A stretch of 64,000 bases of DNA from Chimonanthus salicifolius (Eukaryota; Streptophyta; Magnoliopsida; Laurales; Calycanthaceae): positions 34,535,708 to 34,599,707 of the forward strand of contig CM023532.1 of NCBI GenBank assembly GCA_013350335.1, written 5' to 3'. The notes under the pieces are model-generated. The model worked only from the letters and a program-made list of their open reading frames with translations. It had not been told where the DNA came from and ran no database searches. Within the stretch, counting starts at the first letter, position 1. Each line of letters begins with the position of its first letter. Below are positions 12,901-24,900 of this stretch, piece by piece. A program made the translations under genes and the position numbers.

Positions 12901-15900
12901 TTTCTTTTCTTTTTCTGATTTTTGAAAAAAACTGATGTGGTTCATATGGGCTATGCCATTATAGAGTTTTTTTTCGTTTTCTGTGCCCCTTCCTCTCCTT
13001 TTTAGCTAAGGGAATCTTTAACTTAAATAGGTGATGCACATTGTGAAGATTTTTTTTTTTTTTCTCCCTTATTTGTGTCTCTCCTTGTACCAGGTGCGGG
13101 AGTTTGCGACCTCTATCAGTGAAGAACCAGATGAGATGCCTTACACTGGTGTAATTAAAGCACCCAAAGTTCTTGCAGATATTGTGGAAGCCATTGCAGC
13201 TGCAGTTTATGTTGACATCAATTTTGATTTAATGCGTCTGTGGTTGGTGAGTGGATTATTTATTAGATGCAAGCTTCTGTGTCACGCCCTGACCCTTTGG
13301 ACACGTGACCAATTTTTTTTTTTTTTAAAATGCTCTCTTCGCACACCTATTCCACTCCTACATGGAATCCAGGCCAAAGAAAAAGGGGAAATTCTATCAA
13401 ATTACGGCCTCTACGTAGGCCCAAGGACCCTATCGAAAATCTGGGAGAGTCTCCCCTAAACGTGAGACGCAGTGATGACATTCCCACATGCCAATCCATT
13501 CACCATCATTCAACCATACATTTCGACTTTCATTCATTCATGAATCAAGTCCCATTCGTGTCCATCATCACTAAGCACAGATAGTCCCAATAAAGTCCAT
13601 GTGCAGTCCCAAAAACAAACCATAAAGGGTTCTTAATTACATAGGGCTCCTCTCAAGTTCTCAAAATACATGATTTATTGCTCGAGGTTACATACATTCA
13701 TCCAAAATACAATAACATAGAACACAGTTTGACGAATCATCATTCTCAAAATACAAAACATGTGATAAGGTCTTCATGGGCAACTACTAAGTCCATCCAT
13801 GGGGTCCCACAGACCCCACCTCCGAGAGATTTCCTGCAACTGTAAGGAGTGAGCACACATGCCTAGTGAGGGTATAAATATAACTCAAACATGCCACATG
13901 TTCATGACCATAACAATTTTTTTTTTTTTTGAAACATTGACGACTTGATATTATTAAAAGAAGAAGTAGAAGAGAAGGGATCCGAGTATAGGAGCTATAT
14001 ACTCAGAGCCAAAGAACAAGAAAAGAAACATAAAAAACAATAAAGAACAAGAAATAAAAGAAAATACAACAAATAATCCACCCAACCCAGGAACCAAATG
14101 AAGCCCCCAATCCCCCAGATCAAGGCTGGTGAAATGAAAAAGAAACCAAGGCTTGTCTTTGTAAAAGAATACCAGCTTTCGTGAAGGAGTCTGCAACACA
14201 ATTTGCTAATTAAGATGTATGATTGAAATAGACACCACCTAGCTTGCACAATCTCTAGATATTCCTAGTAATACCAATCAACCTCCACGGGGGGGGTTTC
14301 TCTTACTAGTCCAGGAAATGACATTAGTTGAATCACCTTTAATAATGAGGCTATCATTCCTGAACTTATACCAAACCTGAAGTGCTCTTCTAATTGCCCT
14401 CAATTTAGCCTCATTCAACTCCATCAAATCTACAAATTCTGAAAAAGCTGCCAACATTCTAATTCTATCGTCATGTAACACACCTCCAATTCCTGCCAGC
14501 CCTGGTTCATGACCATATCATACATGCATCCAAATCATGTCACTTGCCAAAAATGTCAAACCATGTTTCGAATCATACAACTAGCGATGCTTACCCGATC
14601 TATCCCAAGCTATCCCACAGCTAGGGATGCATACCCAAGTCATCCCAAACTACCCCATCTCTTTCATCAACACCTCCTAATTCCCATTCCTTCACGTGGC
14701 ACGACTCTTTACGTGAACCTCTACAGGCTTTAACCCATCTCATGATTGCATGTCACTTATGACTATCCATGCCCTTCAATGTCCTTTTCCCCCTTGGGAT
14801 TGTGTGTCATGGGGTCGGAGCACCCTTTAACACAATAAGCACAACTACTTAGAATGAGTGTCGCAATGACATCTCGTGCCCTTCAATGCTTCTCGCCACT
14901 TGGGAGTGCGTGCCACAGTGTCAAAGCACCCTTCAACGCAATAAACATAATTACTCGTAATGCGTGTCACTATGACATCTCGAGCCCTTCAAAACTTCTC
15001 CCCACTCGACATGTCACAGTGTCAGAACGCCCTTCAACGCATCATATAGGTCCGTATTTGATAGCGTCATGTGGACACCCCATGCCCTTCTACGCCTCAC
15101 CCCACTCAGGATTGCTTGTCACGGTGTGAAAGTGCACCCTTCGACGTATTTATGGGTATTGGTTATCACAAGCACAAGCCCATCTAGTCTATCCACATCA
15201 AGTCCAATCACATCCCATCATATTCCCCATTCATCACATCACCCATTACTGTGCCCTTCACATACGAGGCACGTCATCACAGAATTGGGTACATACCCCG
15301 TACCACGCACAATTCATAGTATATGCAAACATAGGCATTCAATCATGAAACCATATTCACACAAAATCGCCCTAATGGCAATTCATCACCATTTCCACAA
15401 GATTGGTTCAAACCACCCAACATGAGGCACGCTTCAATTCTACATATGCCAATACATTTTAGAATGCCAAGCCAATTCCACACGTCAATACAATTTACCT
15501 AAACACATCTCATGTGTTTCACTGAAGGTATTGGGGTGGGCTAAGTCCTCTTCTAGGGTGAATCCAAATCAGCTTGTCTTTACTCAACAGTTAAACCCCT
15601 TACGGTTTCACAATTCATGCAAGCTCTACCCCTGGACCACATATTCCACACTCACAACCCACACCCTCATGCATTTCATGTCATCACATTCAAAACATCA
15701 TTCACCGTCCCATCACACATTAAGGCATATCATTCAACATGACATTCAATTTCATCCAACAAATACACACATCACGCAAGAGTGTAAGCATAAGCTTAGG
15801 GTGGAGTTTCCCTCGCCTAGTGATCCTATGCCAAGTCCGGGTTTCCTTCGGCTCGGCAAGTGTCAGCATTGGAGGGGTTATTGCTGTCCAACACAATTAA

Positions 15901-18900
15901 CACAATAAAAAAAACACCTATAAATCTCATTTTGCTAAGTGAGTTCTCAACTCACACTAGGAGAAGGGAAAACCTCACTTCCTTTAATTTTCCATGACCC
16001 AGAGTCACCCAAATTACCTTTCAAGGCCAAAACCTTAACAACCCTTAGTGATTTAGGTCCTACTTTGGTCAAGCAAGAGAGGGAGATCCACACTCTCCTC
16101 AAATTCCACCAACCCAACTCAAATATGTTCCCAAATTGAAGCCCCAAGCCTATCTTAGAGAAATCGACCCCATTGTGGGTTAGGCTCCGAGAAGGATCAA
16201 GAGTTGGGTCACATTTTCTCCCAAGTGCTGCAAATTTGAACAAGACACTCCCCCATACTCAAGTCCAAGCTCATGCATGTGGGTCAAACCTCCATGCAAA
16301 CCACCCCTTCTCCATCAAGGTGAAAATCCCAAATTTATTTCCATCTCCAAGTCCCCAATTCACCCTAAGAGGGTCATCCCCACAAAATCCACTATCACAT
16401 TGTTCTACAAGTCTGAAATAGCAACACAAATGGAAAATAGTGGAATTACCTCTAGTGGAAGACGAATTGGTGGAATGAATGAAATTGTTCTAGCCAAGGC
16501 CCTTGAGGAAAGATGCTTTGGGAGGGTGGATTCCCTCTCTACTTCATGCAAGAAGGGGAGATGGAGGAAGGGAAGGGGAGTTCTCAACTGAAGGGAGTCG
16601 AAATGGGGAAAATGGGGCTCAACTTAAAACAAGAATGGCTATTTATATTAGTCTTTCTGCACGTTCACCGATCTTTTGGTCGGTGAACCGAACCCGAGAC
16701 CCAAAATCCTGAAAACTCCACTGTTTTCTGTAAAATGGCCTAAGGCCATTCTTGGTTCACCGATCTTCTTCGGTTCACCGATCCCGAACCCCATTTTTAC
16801 CGTAAATCATACCACTCTCTAAAAATTGGCCTGAGGATTTCTTTGGTCCACTGAGCCATCCCTCGGTTGACCGATCTTTTTGGAATTTTACCCAAATTCC
16901 CTCCCCAAACTGTCCATCTCAAGTTTGGGCAATTCTCAAGTCAAACAGGGAGTCCACACACACATTCACACTCACAAATACCCCGTTCACACTTGTACAA
17001 AACCCACAAATTCTCAAAATAATTTTAATTAAGGGTCGGGTCACTGCATTTTGTGATTTTATTTCTTTCTCCACTCCTTTATTTTGTTGAAGCAGTTTTT
17101 GTTGCCCAGATTTTGACCCAAGAGGGGGGGTGAATTGGGTTATGGCTAACTTTCTCGATTTAACTAATTACACAAGTTGGAAATGCAAAATAGAAATCAC
17201 AATAAATAAAAGCACAAGTAAATAAAAGGGATGAGAAGAGAGGGAAATAATGAACCTGGAATTTTTACGAGGTTTGGCTCCCCGCCTACGTCCTCGCCTC
17301 AAGTACACTTGAGGATTCACTATACTTCCCCTTCATGGCTGGAGAAGAAACCGTTTCTCTTCACAGGTGGAGATCAGACCGTTTGCACCAAGAGAACGCC
17401 TCTCTAGGATTTCACAATGAGGAAGACGCTCTTCACTCCAATAGGGTTATACCAACCCTTTACAATATAGCTCACAAGGAGAATGAGTGATTTACAAATT
17501 GAAGCACACTAGTAACTCTCTTAGGATTTACAAATAAAAGCTCTCTAAGAGTTACTTCAAAGTTAGAACAACAATGACTCAAAGAATGATTCTCATATTT
17601 TGAGGATTTCGAGCACAATGTGATTGATGGCTTTTGATGTCACAATACAAGCTTAGTTCATTAGCCATTAATGCCCTTTGGTCTTGCATTTATACCCATT
17701 TGAAAAATATGCCCATTGGAAGCCAAAAATGCTAGAAACTAGCCGTTGGGAACGCATTTAATGCTCATTTAAAAGAGCCGTTCCCGCAAAATAAGTCGAT
17801 TGATTCTAAAAGTGAGTCGACTTATTAATTCCCCAATTGGAAAGTCAGTTGGCTGATCTATTGACTGACTTTATCTGAGACCAAATTGTTTTTTGTTACA
17901 GAGATGGAGTCGATTGTTCAGTTGACTGACTTTATCAGAGACTAAGACAATTAATTTTGCACAGAAGTGAGTCGACTGATTTCTAGCAATTTTGTACCTC
18001 TTCACTTAAACGACCATAACTTGACCTACGGAGCTCGGATTTGGGCGTTCTTTTACTCATTGGAAAGCTCTGTGAATGATCTATCCACTCATCAAATTTT
18101 ATTAATTTTGGAATTCATTTGGTAGTTCAAATGAGCTCTCTAAGTGAGGGCACATTTCATAACCAAACTGTTTTGCCCTGTTTTGCACCATTTCACTAAA
18201 ATGCTCATAACTTGAGCAACACAACTCGGATTTGGGTGTTACTGGGCTTGTTGGAAAGTTCTTTGAATGCTCTATCCAATTATAAAGATTTTACTGATAT
18301 TTGAGCACAATTATAGATTGCAAGAGCTTCCAAAACAAGGTACATTCTATCCAACCTAAGAAGTCCATAAGTGTACCAATTTTTAGTCATGGATTCTATG
18401 GTCTTTCTAGGTCAGTCCTAAGTTTCTTCTAAGGTCTTGTTGAGCCATAGTGTCAAAGCAATGATATAACTTTACAATATGATCCTAGACACATACTCAA
18501 CTCTACACATCCTAATCTTGATCTTCAATATTTTGAGCTTGATGTGCCTTGAGCTTGACTTCATCTTTTCCTTTTTGATATTCAAGATTTGAGATTTGGA
18601 TTTTGCCTTTGACTCCCAATCTTGATGCTCAACTTCTTGATCTTTGGAGTATGCTCTTTATGCCTGTCTTATAATTTTACTCCAAATAAACTTTAGTACT
18701 ATACGTCAATATTTTGTTATCATCAAAATTACTCTTATATCCTTGAGTTGAAACCTTGGGACTAACAGATTTTTTTTTTAATTAGATTTTTAGAGGGATT
18801 TTGGAGCCAATAGTTACATTGGAAACACTCCCTGCCCAGCCAGTTACATTTCTATACGAGTATTGTCAGAAGAAGGGTTTGAAAATAGATATAAAGCATA

Positions 18901-21900
18901 TGAGGAAGGGAGGAATGAACATGATGAATGTCCTTATTGATGGGAATATCCGTGGGAGTGGTTGCCACAAACAAAAGGATATTGCAAAGCTCGATGCAGT
19001 GAAGGAGGCAGTGCGGCATCTAATTGGTTCCCAACCATTGGACATGGATGTAGATAGGGTGGAGCCAAGTGCAACAAATGGAGCAGGAGATCAAGACGGT
19101 TCCAAGAAGAGGTTGCATGAGCTATGCACAAAAAATCGTTGGCCCAAGCCTATATATCGGTATGATCTTTTAGTCCCTGATTAGCGAGTATGCATTTTGT
19201 ATTCTGCTAGAAAGAAAATGTATTCCTTTTTTCTTTGGTTCTCATACATTATTTTCGTCCATATTAATACAGCATGACTTCTCTTGTGGAGATATAAATC
19301 AAGGAAGCAATATCTTTTTATCACCAACATCTAGAGTTTTGAAAAGGATGCATCTTTGCTTCTATTGAACTATTTCTGCACATTCCATGAATTCCATTGT
19401 AAGGAACAGCCGCGTCTGAGAAGAGGGAGGATTGCCAGAAATCCTACTCCTCTATTTTCATATCTGGCTTTCCGGATGTACCTTATCATTTCAAAAAAAA
19501 AGGGAAAAACTAGCATTCCTGAATCCTTCTCCAAGTAGTTATCTTTTCTCTCTTCAGTAAATCTGGTAAAATAGTTGACAGTTTCATACCTTATTCTAAG
19601 GAGTCTGGGAAAAAAATGGGTTTTGCTTTCGTTTGATTTGGCTTTGAAGTTGAAGCGCTCCAAGCCATTTTGGATGTCAATGGTCGTTCTTTGATGCGGC
19701 CATCACAACAATTCATGAAGATCCATATGAAGATGGTGGGACCCAATTTGACTCCATAGACGAAATTGCACTCCAATTTTATTCAAGGATTGGTGGAGGG
19801 AAGAGAGGGCCTTACAAGCTTTCTAACAAACCTAGTTTCATGCAATTATGAGCTCAAATGAGAGAGATATGGACAAGGCCTGTTTCATGGTCTTTTGGGA
19901 CATAAAAGCCATGTTTTGAAGCCCATTTGCTGTATACAAGGTGGACACACGAATTCCACATCATCTCATGTCATATCCTAGGTGGATGCCATGTCACATG
20001 CCACATAGGATGGAATCTTTCAACTTTGACAAGCTTTGGGCACATGGAGTGGATTTGGGACAACTCAAACCAAATTGGAAACTCAAGATTAGCTAGCTTC
20101 CTTGGCATGGGCATGTGCAATAATGACTCGTCCCGCTAGCATGATATTTTCCGCTTTGGACCTTACATACGGTCCGCATGGCTTTCAATTGGTGAGGTAA
20201 GCCATTGTTGCTTCCAAAAGGCCTCATGCTAGAAGGATGAAGGTTACCACTTATATACCAGGGAATTTCCAATGCAACTAGTAATGTGTGACTTTTTTCT
20301 CCATAGGCACGAGGTATTACAATTTACCCCCCTTAAAGCCAAAGCCGTTTCGGGCTTTGCACACACAATAACCAAGTCCAAACCCTCAGGCAGAGAATTG
20401 AATCATTCTCTGATACCATTAATAATGACTCATCACGCTAGCATGGCATTGTCCGCTTTAGGCCTCACACACAGCCCGCACGACTTTCAATTGGCGAACT
20501 AACCGACTATTGCTTCCAAAAAGCCTCATGCTAGAAGGAGGAAGGCTACCACTTATATACTAGGGAATTTCCAATGCAACGAGCAATGTGGGACTTTTTT
20601 CTCCATGGGCACGGGGTATTACACGTGCAATATTTTCGAGAGAATGATGGAGCTTCAAATCAAGCAATGAATTTGGATGGAGGGTCAAGATTAGTCCATG
20701 TCAATATATGTAATAATTGTTTTTTTTTTTTGGTTTTCCATTTATGATGTAATAATTTCACATGGATTTTTCCCATTGGTGGAACCTAGGAATAGCAATA
20801 ACCCATTAGGAAGTTGCTTGGGCGTGCAAGCCCATTGTGTTGGCAAGTTTATTATTTTATTATTATTTTTTCTAGAATTTAGTTTGTGAGTAGTATCGTG
20901 GAAAATAAAATAATTAAAGTTAAGAAAGTATATTTAAATGTATAAATTGGAAACATGTATAAATGTTAGGTAATTATTGAGATAATATCAAGACACTATT
21001 GTGATGATGTCGTTTATAGGATATTTTGAAAATATCTAAAGATAGCATAAAGATATGAAAATATCAAAATTAATATTGACATAATTCAAAGTATCAGATA
21101 GATTTGTGGCTATGGTTACAAGCATGAGGTTGTGGGTTTGAGTCTTTATGGTTGTCATCTGAGGCGGTCAAGACTTAGAAGAACTTTGTCAAATGTGCCA
21201 CAACCCCCCCCCACCCACACACACCAACCACCAAGTAGATGGGATAAACAGCTACGATGGTGATGATGGTGATGCTCTAGGTGTAGGATTAGATAGAATT
21301 TGGATCTATCTTGTATTCAACCTTCAACAAACTCGTCAATATTTTAAATGAATGCAGGGGGAGTGAGTGTGTGCCTGCTAACCATGTGAATTGACATTTG
21401 GTAATTTGTAGCATCCAAACTGAAATAAATGGGTCTAGATGCAAAATTTTGATCCATTAAATTTTTTGGATCCAAATCCAAATCTATTAACCCAGTAATT
21501 GATTGCCTTGACTGTACCTATACCATCAAATGGTATATAACATTGATATATGTTATTATGATAGAGTAATTGACATTGCTAAAAATGTTGACTTTTTAAG
21601 CCCCCAAACTACAATTTCCATTTTTGCAAAACTAAATATGTGAATGGACATAAGGATGGATTTTGATAAACAACTGACCCAAAGCATTCAACCCAAAATA
21701 AATGAGTTTATACCCAATTTTTCAATTTGATTAAATTTGGATTTGGTCTACATCCAAACTTTACATCTAATGCGGGGAGGGATGTACATCTAGGCCCTGA
21801 GATGTAGATGCAGATGTGCACCTGATCTAACTTGAGTTTGACCCATTTACATCCTTTTTAACCACTAGATGTTGGCAAGGATGTAAATAGTTTGGATTTG

Positions 21901-24900
21901 GGTTGAATCAAGGATTTGCATTTGTATGTTAGGGACCTAGATTTCCATCCATATCAAATGGAAAATTCAGATATGGATTCAAATCCAAATTTAAATAGAT
22001 TAAAAAATTGTACCAATATCTATTTATTTTTGGTTGGATGCTTTGTGTTTTCAGATAATCAAAGGTCCATTTACGTCTTTAGTTTTAATGGAGATTGTGG
22101 GATCATGGGGTCTGGGCATCTTGGAGCTTAAAAGTTAATGATATTAATTTCTCTATGGTATAACATTTCTCATCATCATATATTATTTGATGATGTTCAT
22201 GTTTCCACCAAGAGCAATTGGGCTTATAGATTTTGATTTGTATCCACCTCGGATGTAAAATTCAGATATACATCAGAAAATAAATGAATTGATATTTGCA
22301 TTCAAATCTGTTTATTTCAAGTCAGATGCTTTGGATTATTGGAAGTCCATTCATGTCCTTAAATCATTTAGTGGAGCTTGTTCAGGGAGTTGATTATCTT
22401 TAGGAGGAAAATTGCCTAATTCCCCCCATCTAATTTATTTACCAAAAATACATCATGATGATGTGTTAAGTAATTATCTCACTTTATTGTTATGATTTGA
22501 AATGGCAATTGTCTCACTTTATTGTCAATCCAATTCCTCCACACCCCCTCAATCTCCCTGGTTTGAATTATCAGAACTATACCTTTGCCACACTGATCCA
22601 AGTGATTCTCGTTGTTGGATTAAAAACATCTATTACATACCCTTGAAAATGTGGGGCACTAAGATCAAGGGTTGGGTGATTGGATGGACGGGCCCAAATC
22701 AGACTAAAACCAAATATCTATCCTGCTAATTTGACTTTGAAATTGTCATTAGAGATTTATGATGTACTACATTTTAAGTACCCAAGAACTCCTTGTATAA
22801 CACAGACACATTGACCTATTATAGTGGGATCAATTGCTAGTGGCAGAATGTTATGCCACCTATATGAATCCAAACCATCCAACCCCCTTCCTTCCTTGTG
22901 AATTGATAAATATCTAAGTTTGAACCCATACTCATACACTTTTAAACCATCAAAACTATGGACTCTTAAAGTCTAGGGCTAGGATTAATGGCTGGTGTTG
23001 AAATTGGGTCCATTCTAATCACTCAAGTCCATTTTGGCATTTGTTTGTTGTTTTAAAAAAAAATGTAGTCTCTAGAAGTATTAATTTAAATAGGAACATA
23101 GTTGTTGCATTGAAATTTGTAATTAGGACTTAATTGGCTTGTAAGATGAGTTTGCCTTACTGTTGGCTTGTTTATGGCTTTAATGATATGGATGTGCTTG
23201 GATGGAGTGAACAACCTTAATGGTCATGTATGAAGGTTTGAACGCAATGAGGAAACTGTGGATACAGTCACCAAGTATTGGGTGTAACACTCCACGATTG
23301 GATTGAAAGTCAAGGTTCTAATCCTTTATCCCATTAACCCTTGAGGCCTCAAAAGTATACCTGCTGGAGTGTACCCATCTTAATTCTTTTAGCCCTCTAT
23401 TTATGCATAACCCTCCAATCCCACCTCAAAAAGGGGACCTCATAGAAAGTGGCACATGGTAAGGGGACCTGAATTATGTGTGACTTAAATTCTTGATTAT
23501 GGCCCTAATTGTTTATTTTAGGTGTATATGTATATAGCTCATAATTTGGATGTCACCCTTTTTAGTATATGAGATGCTATTTTTTATTATGACAAGAATG
23601 CTTTTTCATTTAAATTCTTTTTCAACATTCTTCATGGAATGGGCGATATCAGTGTATGAGCATTCTTGTCATAATTAAAAAATGGTGTATGTTGTACTAA
23701 GAGCTAAATCATCATCATTATCATTGAAGCCTTTTTCCCATCTATTTGTGGTTTGGTTTTTGAGTTCTACTTTTCCACTCAACTCTTGTTATGATGACGA
23801 TGGCTGCAAGCAACTTGCAGTTGGCAACATAGGGGCCATTTGTACAATTATACCTCCATCATGGATTGGATCTTTGCCCAACTTTACCTCATTTTGAGTT
23901 ACACTTATTGTTGGATTAAACTTATGCCGAAACTTTTTTGGTCCCAAAATTTAAGTGTTATGGGCATAAGACATGAGTTCAAATCCAATGGTAAGTGTAA
24001 TGCAGAATAAGGTCGAATTGGATAAGGTTCCAAGTTCTAGAAGTTAGGTGGGTGTGTAGGGTTGTCTTTGTGGTGGTGGTGCTTGGTTTTTTTTCCTTCT
24101 TTGGTGTGAAAGAGGGAGAGGGGTTACTTTCAATGGTGCCACGTTAGGCACCATTTCGTTAGGATTGCAAGCCATTCACTTGCAGCCTTGCCCTTAGTGG
24201 AGGCTTTCTAGTGTTCTTTGACATTAAAGAATGCATATTTGAGGGCATCATTTGGAGGATAAAGAATGGGTGATGAATGTATTTTATTAGAGGGGATAAG
24301 GGTGTAATGGTAGCCTATAGTCCTAAACTACCTGAAAATGTATAATGTTTTCATGGTTCTAGTTTATCTTTTAGTCAATGTCTTTGCATACATTTTCTTT
24401 TCAATCAAAGCAAAAGAGACGTTATGCTTTGATTTTTTTTAAAAAAAAAAAGCGAAAGAGAAGTTATGCGAAGAAATAAACTGAAGGAAAAATGAAACAA
24501 TGAAAGCTTTTAGGTGGTGGGGCCATCATTACTCCTCTCACAAAATCTTTTCCTTTCCCATTCTTCTTCTTCTTTTTAAGCTATGGGATACTTAAACAAT
24601 GAAAGTATGGTAGAGAGGCAGTTCAATTTAAAAAAAAAAAAGGTTATTGTTAATAACAAGGATTTCTTGCTGTAAGAAGGAAAAGAAGAAAAATGCTTCA
24701 GTTGCTGATAGATTGTTATAATGTTCATCAGAACAACATTGTGTGGTGCCCTCAATTCTGTAGGGGTCTCGAAGACTGGATGATGGATGATTGAATGTCC
24801 CTTTTGTGTCTTCTTAACATGGTTTTCATTGTTGGAAGTGGTAATGCCAAAAGGATCTGGGAACCTGATATTCATGGAAAGTTCTACTTCAAGTCTTTCT

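Larger units (their letters stand above)
13280..17048. mobile_element. Solo LTR (Ty3/gypsy-like) with nested LINE
   Basis: Starts TGTCACGCCCTGACCC and ends GGGTCGGGTCACTGCA, giving TG...CA termini and the inverted GTCAC..CCGACCC signature common at ends of plant gypsy (Tekay/Del-type) LTRs. Flanks are TTCTG (13275-13279) and TTTTG (17049-17053), a 5-bp duplication with one mismatch. Without the nested LINE it is about 3.2 kb. Inside are four tandem copies of about 105 bp (14770-15170) and several TTCACCGATC motifs (16660-16890). No gag-pol sequence is present, so it is a solo LTR. Orientation cannot be fixed. It sits in RTL2 intron 2. Confidence 0.8.

Noticed and set aside
14770..15170. CRISPR-like repeat array
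   Set aside because: The period of about 105 bp has no conserved short repeat with variable spacers, and the genome is eukaryotic.
15069..15908. Open frames of 118-125 codons
   Set aside because: They lie inside the solo LTR and its tandem repeats; low-complexity His/Ser/Thr-rich readings.
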